From: Microplitis mediator
Lineage: Eukaryota > Arthropoda > Insecta > Hymenoptera > Braconidae
Direction: 5' to 3'
Assembly: GCF_029852145.1 (NCBI RefSeq)
Contig: NC_079975.1
Coordinates: 12,175,264-12,239,263, forward strand
DNA: 64,000 nucleotides
Shown here in pieces: positions 23,555 through 35,579 of this stretch (positions are counted from its first letter, which is position 1; each line of letters begins with the position of its first letter). A model generated the notes under the pieces. That model saw only the letters and a list, made by a program, of their open reading frames with translations. It searched no databases and was not told the origin of the DNA. The translations under genes were made by a program, and so were the position numbers.

Positions 23555-23797
23555 TCACGACAATGTGTCAGCGACAATATTGTCGTTGCCCGACACATGT
23601 CTAATGTCAGTCGTAAATTGACCGATGAAATCCAAACAGCGGAATTGCCATGGTAAAGCTCTCTCGGTACGCTGTTTAAATGCGTGTTGAAGCGGTTTGT
23701 GATCCGTGTAGATCGTTACGTGTCTACCCTCGAAAATATGCCGGAAATGTCTCACGGCTTTGTAGATCGCGTGTAGTTCTCGATCATAAGTCGACAA
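23555..23797 (-). pseudogene. Ty3/gypsy pol fragment: RNase H
   Basis: Minus strand, directly upstream of the integrase remnant. It shows the gypsy RNase H pattern: STYDRELHAIY with the conserved Glu, then YTDHKPL with the second Asp, and HVSGNDNIVADTLS at the end with the last Asp. This normally follows reverse transcriptase, but sequence beyond 23797 no longer resembles RT, so the element is truncated there. RNase H degrades the RNA strand during cDNA synthesis. Confidence 0.85.
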
Positions 23798-24526
23798 TTT
23801 TTGGATCGATGGCTGTAATTTCCGTCAAGTCGGTCGCAACTCAGGTACACCAACTTTCTGATCAGAAACTCTGACTATCAGAGAGAAAGTCAAGATTATT
23901 TAAATATTTCAAATTTGAACTTATTTACTGTCGGTAACCGTTCATTGAACCCGGAAATTTTGATAAGTGATGCAACTAGTCACTGGGCGTCGCATAGACC
24001 ACCAGAACCTGAGCATCTGTTCCACCAATAGTCTAATTTACGAATAGGGATAAGTATTCGGGGGTAAACCGAAGATGTCCGAGCGAACGGAGATATCTAG
24101 TGCTGCGGGACAAAAATTTCATCAGAGTTAGTTGGATGACTGAAGTAACCGGTCGCTTCGAAGTATAAAAATAATTATCGAAGCCCGTTTCCGCTTCACG
24201 TGGAACAAGGTGATATTAATTTATTAATTTTTGATTGTTAGGTCACACTAGACCGATATCTATAATTATTCGTATTTTTTAATGCATAATGATCCTTGAC
24301 AGAATTTTATCCAAACTAAATAATTACGGAGAGTGAATAAAAAACGAGGGAATGCGAGGAGAATAAAACCGAGACGGAAACAAACAAAACTTAGCAGACC
24401 ACTAACTATACCAGGAAAAAAGCCGAACACCAGCTACAACTCGTTATTGGTTTCTGCTAAAAGAACATCAAGGTTAATTATAATTAATTAAGGCCTAAAA
24501 TTAATTTAATAATGGGCCAAATTTAT
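23798..24526. other. Unannotated stretch
   Basis: Moderately GC-rich for the window, with no recognisable RT or gag on either strand. It may be unrelated DNA joined to the truncated gypsy fragment. Confidence 0.3.
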
Positions 24527-24528
24527 TA

Positions 24529-24956
24529 CACTGAAAAAAAGATTGATTTGAGCCAACTAAGATTTATTTGAGCCAAAGATATCGTATATTTGGGTATGGC
24601 CAGATAAATATTTAATCGTGAGAAAGATATAATATATTTGAGTAGTTTAATGGCGTGAAATATATGATTTATTTTTGGTAAATAAATCATCCAATTGCTG
24701 CAAATAAATATGGGCTTCAAATATATGTGTAGTATTGCCAAATGTTAGGTTATTTGTCACAAATTAAATATGTTTACCACAAAGATATATATTACTTACC
24801 ACAAATAAATTATATATTTCCGTTAAATTATGAAATTATTTAAATCAACTGTCATATTTTGTTGTAACAAATATATTTATTTGTCATTTACAAATATTAA
24901 AAAAAAAGCCATAAATAAATTGACTTACTTGGGAAAAATATTTCTTTTTTTCAGTG
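24529..24956. mobile_element. CACTGAAAAAAAG-ended MITE with AAATATATTTGT words
   Basis: Starts CACTGAAAAAAAG, ends CTTTTTTTCAGTG, flanked by TA on both sides. The interior is made of words such as ATATATTTG, ACAAATAAAT and TTTGTCACAAA that pair with each other. No ORF. Confidence 0.75.
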
Positions 24957-24959
24957 TAT

Positions 24960-25570
24960 TGAATTGAATTGAATTTAGTTGGCTTAACCGAGCACTCAGG
25001 TTGTGTTAGCCATTGTACCCGGGCCCAGTGAGGACAATTTTATAGTTATCGGAGAGAATCGCGGTCCTGGTGATCATTGTCATTAGGCCTTGCTTTATTG
25101 CCAGTCCACCTAACAACGAACTTGCTAGGCCCACTGTCCTTCCAACAACTATTTATAATTTGACTACTGTAGATACTATTGTTGGAGGACTCCCTCTATC
25201 ACTGCTTTGACACGTTGGCTTACACCAAAGCTAGAGGTTCTGCGAATGTTTATGGGCCTCTGCCGCCACCAATGCTCAGTCTATACAGGTGTTCTTCTTT
25301 GATAAGAAGCCCCACCCGCAAGCCTAGTCATAGAAACAGCAGAGCCCTGCAGATTCGATCGAGTTTTTGTCTTTCACTATCATTTTGTAATGAAGTCAGC
25401 GCCACTTCGATTCGGTCGAAAAATTGTCGGTATTCCACCACCAGGGAGCTGCCAATATAATGCACATAAATAGTATTGTTAAAATAAAATTCAATGGTGC
25501 ATGCCGGGATCGAACCGGGTCCTACGCTTTGGTAAGCAAGTACCTTGTTCGATAGGCTATTGCTACCCCT
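24960..25570 (-). mobile_element. tRNA-derived SINE with (AATTC)n tail
   Basis: Read on the minus strand it begins with a tRNA-like head (25570-25498), continues as a ~540-bp GC-richer body and ends in a short AATTC repeat (24957-24975), the usual SINE order. It lies exactly between two ~127-bp direct repeats of the neighbouring MITE end. Confidence 0.6.
25498..25570 (-). repeat. tRNA-like SINE head
   Basis: On the minus strand, GGGTAGCAATAGCCTATCG, then ACTTGCTTACC, then CCCGGTTCGATCCCGG with a perfect T-arm stem. It aligns along its length with 397-470. Confidence 0.6.
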
Positions 25571-25697
25571 AAATTATTTAAATCAACTGTCATATTTTGT
25601 TGTAACAAATATATTTATTTGTCAGTTACAAATATTCAAAAAAAAGCCACAAATAAATTGACTTATTTGGGACAAATTTTTCTTTTTTTCAGTGTAT
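25571..25697. repeat. Direct repeat of 24832-24959
   Basis: About 127 bp, about 94% identical to the right end of the CACTGAAAAAAAG MITE, in the same orientation and reaching the same CAGTGTAT. Together the two copies bracket the SINE without gaps. Confidence 0.85.
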
Positions 25698-25920
25698 GAT
25701 TAGTTACTTTTCGTTCATGAAATAATGGCAATCCAATCTTACGCATACAATAAATTAATTACAAGTGAACAAAATTAACAAAACAGAAATCACAATTTAA
25801 TTCAACTTATAAGGACGCACAATAGTATAACTACATAAGATGAGAAAAACGACCGCAAACATAATAAAAATTGAATATATCGACTGAAAATTGTAAATCA
25901 CCCCTAGCAGTATGAAATGC
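25698..25920. other. Unannotated AT-rich stretch
   Basis: Nothing recognised. Confidence 0.3.
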
Positions 25921-26060
25921 ATTGTGGAACCAGAGTTAGTATGGATTCATACTGATTCCAGCGTGATTCCAGAGCGGTTTTGTGCCCTTTTTTGAGTGTA
26001 GTACCAGACTGAAATCAGACTGAAACAAGAGCACATCCAAAGTATTCCCAGAGTGTATTC
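25921..26060. repeat. Array of GATTCCAGAGTG-type words
   Basis: Variants of GATTCCAG, ATTCATACTGA and CAGACTGAAA recur over about 140 bp just before the AGAT microsatellite. It is a small example of the word-array design. Confidence 0.45.
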
Positions 26061-26892
<832 letters not shown>

Positions 26893-27813
26893 TTTTTTCA
26901 AGCTGGTTTTCTTAGGAGAACTCCGGACCCGTGCATAATAAAAATTATTGAAGTCCAGATCTGAAAACTAGACTCTTAAAGCTACAATTTTTTGTTTATT
27001 TTAACCGTATGTCCATTTTTCTTTGAGTTACACCATGTTGGAAATCATTTCAAAGCTTGAAATTGTTTTAATATCCTTAAATTATTGTAACTTATGTATA
27101 TACACTCATGCTTGCATATCATTTTTGAAAGGAGATATTTTATATGTAAACTGATTCGAAAAAAGCCTATCACTTGGCAACCGAAATGAAAGTTGATTTC
27201 TCATTATTAATTTATACACTGACAAGCTTCGAAGTAAAAATGAATTAAAATTGATTTAAAAATCGAGTGAAAAATCAAATTTTTGCGAGATGTCTTATGA
27301 ATTCCAAGGCTATCAAGCTATATCCATTACCAATTTGAATGGTAAGTTAATTATTTAGAACAGTCTAAACAATTACAATGTTCAAATTGATTGAACGATT
27401 TGACTCATTATTTAACTAAAACAAAGTGTTGAACAAATAAATTGTGGCGTTATCGTGACCACAAGGCTCAATACCTACATGATAAATCATACAACGGCTT
27501 TTACAACTATGTATAATAAACTGAAAATAAATTTTTGAAAGAAACTATAGTTGGGTAATTTAAAATTTATTTAAGTAGCTTTAAAACAAGACGAATGAAG
27601 TTTAATCGTAATGAATTATTTAGAAAATTTAAAAAGTAAAAGTCGTGATAAGTTTACGTTTGTTTTTAAATTTTCCAATATTTACTGAGTGGTTAATTTA
27701 TAGTAATATGTAAATCTGTAGCCAATAGGATGTACACCACGTCGAATGATCTCATGGTAACCATAAAAAAAAATTGTTTTCAAAAGTCACTGTTAGATAA
27801 TTATACTAATTAC
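26893..27813. other. Unannotated AT-rich stretch
   Basis: No supported gene on either strand. If the MULE-derived gene is real, this lies 3' of its exon at 27814 and should hold intron or a further exon; none was recognised. Confidence 0.3.
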
Positions 27814-28541
27814 CCGGGCATGGTGGAAAAAGCATCCTCGAATTTCCGTCATCGGCATGCACTTTTTCGAGGCATTCCGCGCTGCGATTTCGAAGTCTAT
27901 CATAACAACGTTTTGATAATTCTCAAAATCTTTAAAAATAATTTTAAAAACACCATGATACGCCTCTTGGGTTTTATGGCTCATCACAATCCATGCTAAT
28001 TAATTAATTAATGTAACGGGGCCGTTAAGCCCACCTCCGTTTGACGGGAGGCCGATACCTCGCCCTTTTGGGCATACTCGCGCTGCGTAATCCCTATTGT
28101 ATATACTGAATCCACCATATATTATAATAGCGAAATATGAGCATAAGCTCATATTAACTTACCCATTAGGCATGCATTGCATGTGGGTGTCTCACCAACA
28201 GCCACCACGAGTCCTACTTCCCTCGGCCCCCCATTCCTGCCATCCCAGGAAATAAAGAGACTCTGACCGAAATGGGGCTTGGAAATGGGGCCCCCATGGT
28301 ACCAGACTTCAGCTCTGATGAACTGCTTACATAGATTAGTGGTGGGACGCAAGTTCTCCCCATACCCTATGTAAAGGGCCACTCCACTTGTTTCTTTCGG
28401 GTTCCCACAAGCAATTATCCGCTTGTTTCGAAACGTTCCCTCTAAGATTTTCTACTTTCCCCAAGCCAGATAGCACACTAATTATTCAAGCCAAATTAAA
28501 GTTGGGCGGCTTGGGGCGACAATCCATGCTACTGGAAATAC
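27814..28541 (-). pseudogene. MULE transposase exon (catalytic region), interrupted
   Basis: Minus strand. After an acceptor (GTGTAG before 28541) the sequence reads VFPVAWIV, then SHKTQEAYHGVF, then VVMIDFEIAARNA and GCFFHHAR, closed by a donor GTAATT at 27813. This is the MULE pattern: the second catalytic Asp in the DFE motif, then GCFFH. The reading frame is split by a 520-bp LINE copy with a 13-bp duplication; outside that insertion it is open. Its first codon joins in phase with the exon ending at 47216. MULE transposases cut and paste DNA, and some are domesticated as host regulators. Whether this is a transposon relic or part of a host gene is open. Confidence 0.7.
27999..28518 (-). 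mobile_element. 5'-truncated R1-type LINE copy in the MULE exon
   Basis: Flanked by a perfect 13-bp duplication, ACAATCCATGCTA, at 27986-27998 and 28519-28531. In minus orientation it ends in ...CGTTACATTAATTAATTA, the same 3' end and simple tail as the LINE ending at 28581 and the copy at 62557. Conserved phrases include CCTCGCCCTTTTGGGCA and AAATAAAGAGACTCTG. Confidence 0.85.
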
Positions 28542-28580
28542 CTACACGGAAAAAAAAGGGAATTTTTTTTATGTTAACAT

Positions 28581-29083
28581 AATTAATTAATGTAACGTGG
28601 ACCTAAGTCCACCTCCGCCGACTGAAAGCCGAGACCTCGCCCTTTTGGGCACACTCGCGTTGCGAAATCCCATCTTTTTACACTTTAAGCGACACTCTTG
28701 GCCGAAGCCAAAAGTGGACATTTACCGGAGGTATAATCAAAAATCCTCATTACGTGTGGTATCTAACCACAGCCACTACGAGTCTGACCTCACGTGGGCC
28801 CAGAGCCCTCCTCCCATCTCAAGAAATGAAGAGACTCTGGTCGACATGGGGCTTGGAATGGGCCCCCCATAGTACCAATTGTGTATTAGTCAACATACCA
28901 CTTGGTCAAGAGGGGACGTGGTACTCTTTCCCCTGCCTCCCGAAGGAGACACCCAGTTTTGTTTTCATTCATTCGTCCATTCTTCACACATTCTCACACT
29001 CACCTAACTTCGGACTGACACCCGAGATGCACAGAGTCCTCACGCTCCGACAACACCTAGGTGGATGCCAGTTGAACCGCGGT
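28581..29083 (-). other. 3' UTR and tail of the LINE
   Basis: It follows the ORF2 stop at 29084-29086. The distal ~300 bp (28585-28885) matches the two short copies at 28.0 and 62.6 kb and ends in the ATTAATTAATT tail. ORFs on the opposite strand here are not supported. Confidence 0.7.
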
Positions 29084-32000
29084 CTAGTACTCCTCTCCTC
29101 CTTCTTCTCTGTGTTGGAACTGGCTGCTGAGTATTTGGTGGAGGCAATCTTTGCTGAATCCATTAAAGACTTTAAAGGAATTTGGGGTGACAAGAACACG
29201 CCCGATTTGTGGCCACCTCGCGCCACACCCTTCTATGCTCTGGAGCACCTCACGCTGAGGCTCAAACTCGGTGCATTTTAGCAGTAAGTGCTGAACGGTA
29301 TCCCACCCTTTGTTTCATTGGAGGCATTTGCGATCCTTTGTGAGTCCGTACTTGAAGAGTCTATCTTTAAGGGGGGGGGGGGGAGGGTTTTAAAGTCGAA
29401 AAAAAAGCATATTTTTGTGATTTTTTCCCGGCAAGATGAGTAATATAATTTCATTAAACTTAATCACATATCATTGTACAACTTTCAAAGAATATCAGAA
29501 AAAATTTTCAACGAAAAATATTGATTAATAAGCTGGTGACGTTGAATCTCCGGAGGCGCCTCGAAAAAAAGTCGTTTTGCGGTGAACATCATAACTCGTT
29601 ACCAGATCATCGGAAAAAAAATTGATATGCATTTTTAAGTTGATGTATTTCTCGAGGTAACCCCGAAGAGTTTTTTTTTTTTTTTCGATTTTTTGCAGCA
29701 CTTGGAAGTGAAAAACGCGATTTTAGCTAAAAAAATCGCTGTTAATCTGTTATTAAAAAATAGAAAACAATGAAAAACATAAAAAAACTCTTCGTAGTTA
29801 CCTGTTGATTTATGTGAAGAAGTAATGTTCAAATTTTCAAAAAGATCGGTTCAGTAAATTTTGAGTTATGATGTTCACGGACTTTAAAAATAACGTTTTC
29901 GGGAAAATCCATTTAAAGTTTTTTATTCGTAAAAATTTGAAATAAACTATCAATCAAAGAATATGAATTCTTATACTTATATTGAATCATCAGTTTACAT
30001 TCTTTGAAAGACACACAGTCGGAGAAAGGGATTCGGAAGAACAAAGAAAATTGCAGCTGATTTCTACTAAGGGTATGTAGGGGCAGGTCGGGCAGGTATA
30101 AAAATCAGGTATTCCGCCCGGTCATTTAGAACGCTGTAACTCCGTTAGTTTTACTCGGATTGATTTAAAATTTGTACACAATATTTTTGACATGTTGTTC
30201 ATTTAGAAAAAAAATTTTTTTTAAATAATTTTAAAACCCTACCCCCCCCCCCTTAAAACAGCCATGACCGGTTAACATCTGGGTAAGCCAGAAGTTAGGG
30301 CTGATGTGCTTGCTCGCTAGACGTTCAGTAACGTCGGGGAAGAAGTTGAATGTCATACGTCCGTCGTCCATTGTGGACCACTGTTCTTGCCATCTGCGAA
30401 TGGTTTTTTTTCTGAGGGAAACAAGGCCTTCTTCGTCATCTGGCTGCACGGTCACGGCTCCAAGGGTTGCCTGTTTGCCAGTACGAAGATTGTAACGGGC
30501 GCAACGTTCGTCCATCACAAGCCGAATGGACACTGCTCCTGCAACTACACAAAGTCCCTCATACGATGCCGTTTTGTATGAACACGTCATCGTAATCAGG
30601 GCTCGACGTTGCAGGGCCCTAAGAGCCTTCCATTCCTCCACTCCACATAGGTCACTCCAACCTGCTGCCGCATTAGTGACAACAGGCAGGAAGTAGCCCC
30701 TGTAGATGGTGGACATAGCCGGAAAGCGCAGTCCCCATTCAGTCCGTGCGAGACGGCGTAAACGACCAAAAGTTTTGTCTAATTTCGCGCGCTTTGTCTT
30801 TATGTGTGTGGTTGGTTTGAGATCCTGGTCGAAGTGTACCCCTAAATATCTAACGCTCTTTTTGAATGCTATTTTTGTTTTACCTATTACGATTTTCGGT
30901 GGCTTTGAATCATACTTGGGTTTTTTCTGTCTTTTCGCTTCATAGGGGTACGGACCTTTGTCCTTGCGTGGACAACGTCGGGTGTAATCTCTCTTGAGGA
31001 ATATCGCCTCGGTCTTGGACTCCGACAGCGTAAGTTTCGCGGAACGACACTATTCCAGTATCGAATCTACCGTCCCTTGTGCTTTTCTTTCGATGTCCAC
31101 TCGTGAAGTTCCCTCTATGATGACGAGGAGGTCGTCAGCATAAGCTACAAATTTACTCCCGTGATCTGATGACTCTAATTCTTCAAGTAAGTCGTCGAAA
31201 ATAATGTTCCAAAATAGTGGCCCTAAGACTGATCCCTGTGGACATCCCCTTGTTGGCTTTTTCTTTTCCCACCCGAATCCCCATGACAGTCCTACTGTCC
31301 TATCCTCAAAGTAACTCTGCACTACCCTGTAAAAATTTTTGGGGCATTCCCGTTTCTTTAATCCCTCGAGTACTCGCGGCCACCACACGTTGTCAAAGGC
31401 GCCAGAAATATCGAAGAGAAGTCCGATTGCCAGATTCTCTGTAGTCGAATCTAGCAAGCGGCGCATCTCAACGATTGCATCTTCAGTCGACCTCTTGGCC
31501 ATGAAACCAAATTGTTGACTGGAGATTTTATCCCCAGCTAAGACTGTGGTGGTGAGTCTCGACTTTAGCAATCTTTCAAATACCTTCCCGATGACCGACA
31601 GTAAACATATTGACCTATAAGATTTTGGGTCGCTCGCGTCTTTGTCACTGCTCTTAAGGAGCATGATAATCCCACCCTCTTTCCATGCGGTAGGGAAAAC
31701 TCCTAGCTCTAGGCATCTTTTATATAAGTCTAAAACTTCCCTCAATAAAATGACTCCCGCCCTTTTGATTACTTCGTTTTCTACTAAGTCTGGTCCGGAT
31801 GCTTTCTTATTTTTAAGGGTTTTCAAAATTCTGTATAGTTCGCGCGGGGTGACTAAATCGGCGTCCGTGGTGTCTGGTGGCGTCTCTGAGTTCTCCCGGG
31901 TTACTTTCTGTTCCTCTGTCTCTTCGTCTGGTTTTTCGTCTACAATGTGTGTGTTTCGAAAGCAGCTAGCTGTGTCCTTAAAGCTTTCTGTGGATCGCCC

Positions 32001-33172
32001 GTCACGCCGGAGTGTGGTGAGCACTTTGTTAACTCGGTGTTTGTCTGCCTGGAGCTTGTATACGATGCCCCAGTGCTCCTTGTTACCGTTCGAAGTGACA
32101 AACTCTCGCCAGCTGTTTTCTCTCTGTCTTTTAACGTGTTTTGAGTATGTCTTGCAAAGTCGTAAGTAAGTCTCTTTAAGTTCTGTCTTTATTCCTTCGT
32201 CTGTCTCCCTCTGGAATCCCTTTCTGGCTTTGTAAACTACTCTCTTTTCTTTTGTCAGTTCCCTGGTCCACCACGGGTATGACTTTACGTGCGGCTTCTT
32301 TCGCGGGATAGCAAATTCACATGACTCTATAATGGTTTTAGTAAGTGCATCGGTATACTTTTCCACGTCCTTGACTGTTTCTAGCGCTAGGCCCTCAAGA
32401 TTCACTCTTGCGAGTTCTGATAGTTTCTCGCGGAACTTTTCCCAGTCGGCCAACGCAAGGGATCCGCCCCATCGAGACCCTCCCGATCTCTTGGAATTCC
32501 TAGGCTGATATCGATCGCATAGTGGTCGGTACTTTGCACCCACTCGCGTTTGATGGACCAGTCCCGTACGTACCGTGCAAGTTTTGGGGTGGCTAAGGTA
32601 ACATCTATAAATGACTCCCCTGAAACCCAAGAATAAGTTAGGCCCTCCCTTTTTACATTTAAAATCTCTAACCCATAGTCATCTATAAAATCCTCTAGTT
32701 TTTCTCCCTTTTCATTTGTTTCTGGGCCCCATCTAATTGATCTAGCGTTCACGTCCATTCCAAATAAAACTTTGTTTCCCCTTAGTGCCTGTGCTACCTT
32801 TTCTAATTGCGTGATGTGAACCTCTATTTTGTCTCGACACTGGAAGTATGACGATACCACATAGAGAGAAATGCTTGGACCCACAATTTGAGCACATACG
32901 CAGTGCGCGGTGCTTAGTTGCGAAATGTGTATCATTCTGTACCTTGGATTAGTTAGACAAATGGCCGCAAATGGCCTCTCCCCAGTTGTAGCTGCAATTT
33001 GTACATTGCTGCCAATCCCGGGTATGTTAAAACATTTATTACTTGCAACTGCGTATGGCTCTTGCAGAAGGACATCAATACGTTCCTCCTCCCACAAGGC
33101 ACCTGTCTCCAGTGTTCCCGCCTTATCATTTCGCAAGTTCACCTGCAAGACTCGAAGACCATCCGCGTTGAA
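29084..33172 (-). pseudogene. LINE ORF2: endonuclease and reverse transcriptase
   Basis: An APE-type endonuclease (about 33160-32480) shows VLLQEPY, the GMDVNARSIRWGP box and the STDHYAID box with catalytic Asp/His. A frameshift at about 32475-32500 links it to the reverse transcriptase, whose motifs read FGFMAKRSTEDAI, FDISGAFDN (first catalytic Asp), TRGCPQGSVLGPLF and AYADDLL (near 31140). An in-frame TAG lies at 31050-31052. The frame then stays open to LTGHGCFK at 30257, is broken by the MITE (29371-30252), resumes with RKCLQ, a TGA at 29315-29317 in place of the next knuckle Cys, and HLLLKC, and stops at 29084. The protein nicks target DNA and reverse-transcribes its own RNA onto the nick; this copy cannot make an intact product. 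Confidence 0.9.
29371..30252. mobile_element. TTAA-flanked MITE with G-run ends
   Basis: The left end is a run of 13 G then AGGGTTTTAAA, the right end TTTTAAAACCCTA then 11 C, flanked by TTAA on both sides (29367-29370, 30253-30256). TTAA duplications are typical of piggyBac and Kolobok elements. Subterminal inverted stretches (TGAACATCATAACTC / GAGTTATGATGTTCA; AAGAGTTTTTTT / AAAAAAACTCTT) add to the palindrome. Removing it and one TTAA restores the LINE reading frame across the site. Confidence 0.9.
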
Positions 33173-33179
33173 TCCTTTC

Positions 33180-33695
33180 TCACCTTCTCCTCTCTCTACT
33201 GTTGTCGGAATGGGGGGGGGGGGGTTGAGTTTCGTTTACCGTACCGAGCCCTTCTATTGTTTCTTCTCCTGTTGCGAGCCCACCGTGGGCAAAGTTACTC
33301 GACCCCGGGCACGTACGTCGGCTTGTGCCCCGCGAACAATGTGTACCGTTTACTACTGAGTCTACTTTAAGTGTTGAATCCCGATTCGCGTTTACTAGTT
33401 TATTTGGTCGCGTGATTTTACCCGTGCGCGTCCGCGTTTCCCGATTCTCGTGCCGACGATTAACGGAAGTACCAGGGGGCTTAGCGATCAAATTTTCAGC
33501 GACAACACGGCTTGTCACTCTGGCACTCCTTCGAACGAGCGTGGTGTTGGTCGTCGTCGATGATGATGATGGTGTTGTCCAGGTGTCTTTAATTGTTTTA
33601 AGATCACCATGGGATTCCCCTCCCATGCGGACCGATCCCGCATAATCCGAACGCTGGTCCAATGCGGATAATTTATCATGAGAGGAGAAAGCCAT
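33180..33695 (-). pseudogene. LINE ORF1 remnant (gag-like N-terminus)
   Basis: A 171-codon frame starting MAFSSHDKLSALDQ lies just upstream of ORF2, in the ORF1 position. It is basic and Ser/Thr-rich. The CCHC knuckles expected of an R1 ORF1 are absent, and the frame runs into a poly-G stretch (33212-33223) next to ORF2. The middle and C-terminal parts of ORF1 therefore seem to be deleted. ORF1 proteins normally bind the element's RNA. Confidence 0.6.
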
Positions 33696-33985
33696 GGTTA
33701 TTTTTGCTGTTTGAGTCGCTAAACTCTTAGTTGTACCTGTAGGGAAGAAATTTTAGTGTGGCTGCTAACTGTGAAAGAGAAAAGCATGATTAGTGTTTTG
33801 GAGAGGGAAGGATAGGGTTAAGTTTTGTCTGTGGGCTGATACTTAGACGAGTTTTCCTCTGAGAAATTTTTATACGTATTGCTTTCGCAATTTTAGGATA
33901 ATCAAAAATTTTTGCAGGGCCTGGGCCAATTGGAGGTGGTATCAGTCCACTGTCGACATATAATAGCTTTTGACTATCATTGCAT

Positions 33986-34200
33986 TCAAAAAAACGATTA
34001 AAGTGAAAAAAACTGCCTCAGGTCCAGGGACCATAAGACAGTAAATCCACATATAATCAATTATAATCGATTAAAGTGAAAAATTTCGCCTTATGTTGCA
34101 GGACTTAAATCTAGTTAATCACTTATATATTCAAAATCGATTAAAGTGAAATGCCTGCCCCCGAAGGGAACAGGCCTTATGTTTCACTATTATATATTCA
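33986..34200 (-). repeat. Three ~73-bp repeats in the LINE 5' region
   Basis: ATCGATTAAAGTGAAA recurs at about 33991, 34066 and 34137. Tandem repeats in 5' regions often carry the internal promoter of non-LTR elements, which is likely but unproven here. Confidence 0.55.
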
Positions 34201-34220
34201 ACAATCATTCAAGTTATTCC

Positions 34221-35400
34221 ATGTATTTTGAGTGATTGGAATCACCTTTAGGGTTGGCAGCGTTAGGCTGCCCACCCAAGCCGATATGCGTTCTGCTCTG
34301 CCCCACTAGAACATACTTGCACATCAGCTGCTACATTCCACTTCACTACTTCCTGCTCTTAGTTTCCGTAACAGAGGTCCACAGCGTTGTACAAGTACAA
34401 ATTATAACATGCCAATTTTCGGATTAGGGTGGCCTAGAAGCCTCCGAAGTAAACATGCGCCGTTTCTCCTAAGTTACTTTCACCAGAATTATTTGCGTGG
34501 AAGCAGTAAAGTAGAATGCCTTTCCTGACCTATGTCTCTCCTATTCAACTTAAAGGTTGTTCTTTCTAAGCAAGAGACTTGGGACGGCTGAGAAGTACCC
34601 GCTCAGGCTTGTGTAACCCTGATGGGTCCTCAAGATCGTGGTACTTGAGGTTTCTAAGCCTCTAAACGTCTGATTGAATACTAACTCAGGTCTGTGTAAC
34701 TTTCTTGAGTCCACAAAATCGTAGTAATCTTTTAGAGTCTTAGCTTCACTATCGCATGTGTAGCCACTCTGGCTTGTGTAGCGCCTTGGCCCACAAGATC
34801 GGGCTAGACTTCACATTATTAACCATTTAAAGTATCTTTTTAAGGAATTCTTAATGCACAAGTACGCCAATCTTTATATAAACATTGTTTATCCGCCTAG
34901 AGTGGATTCCTGCAGTAAGGTTAATAGAATTTAGCAATCTTTGACTATTTCTTATTGACTTTTCGACGCAGATGCGAATTCCTACAATTAGAATTAGTCT
35001 AGATTATTTAAGAAGTGCCCTATTGACTTTTCAACGCAGATGCGGATTCCTGCAATAGGGTTTAAATAAAATAAGAGTACACGAAATTTCGACGTTCGAA
35101 TCTTCGCGAAACGTAAGTTTTAAGAACCGACTAGCCCTGAGCTATGGGTGCTCTGGCTTTTTATAAACTACGCTTGGCGATTTGATGGGGACTTTATAAT
35201 TATCGTCATTGGTGGAAAGTGACGATAGTTTATTGTTTATTCGTTAAACTTATTGCAGCTGTCTTCCCACTATTCTTTGCCGCATAAAAAGGTGAAAAAG
35301 CTGACGCTGCGTTTTCGCGCATTTTGCAAAGAGGAGCTCAGAAATAATTATTTCAAATAATTATTAAAGTAAAAAAATAATTATTTGGACATAACACGAT
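34221..35400. other. Unassigned repeat-rich stretch, possible LTR remnant
   Basis: It contains degenerate repeats of GGCTTGTGTAAC..TGGGTCC..AAGATCG (34600-34800) and of TGACTTTTCGACGCAGATGCG (34957, 35022). It ends GGACATAACA at 35387-35396, like the family B LTRs, but no matching TGTTATGTCC start was found. No gene. Confidence 0.35.
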
Positions 35401-35579
35401 ACAAAAATTATTGCTATGAAAACGGAGAAATGATTCTTAAAATAAAAAGTTCTATGAATGATAAAATTTACAAAATACTAAATATTTCGCGATTTTGTTT
35501 TAGATAATATGGCAGTAAAACCACAATGAACGAACGAAATAATCTACACAAAATATACAGTTGGAAATTTTTTTTTTAA

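Larger units (their letters stand above)
28581..34220 (-). mobile_element. R1-clade non-LTR retrotransposon (LINE), nearly full length
   Basis: Minus strand: 5' region with tandem repeats (about 34200-33700), ORF1 remnant (33695-33180), ORF2 with endonuclease, reverse transcriptase and C-terminal zinc knuckle (about 33172-29084), a 3' UTR of about 500 bp, and an AATTA-type tail at 28581. R1-like features are LTGHGCF before the C-terminal knuckle and the RT wording FDISGAFDNVWW. R1 relatives often target rDNA; this copy lies in non-rDNA sequence. It carries at least two stops, one frameshift and a MITE insertion. No clear target duplication was found. Confidence 0.85.

Noticed and set aside
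22359..23797. Endogenous virus with envelope gene
   Set aside because: Only RNase H and integrase remain; no envelope-like ORF follows the integrase, and the frame is broken.
28012..28022. LTR start (TGTAACGGGG) and similar at 28593 and 62573
   Set aside because: The 13- and 15-bp duplications and shared simple tail show these are the inverted 3' ends of LINE copies.
28754..29281. 175-residue plus-strand ORF
   Set aside because: It lies across the LINE 3' UTR and ORF2 end on the wrong strand; no family resemblance.
31642..32169. 175-residue plus-strand ORF and other plus-strand ORFs across 31.2-33.6 kb
   Set aside because: They are antisense to the LINE ORF2 and ORF1, whose minus-strand motifs are unmistakable.
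34221..35396. Another solo LTR ending GGACATAACA
   Set aside because: No TGTTATGTCC start or matching 4-bp duplication (CGAT) was found upstream; left as unassigned.
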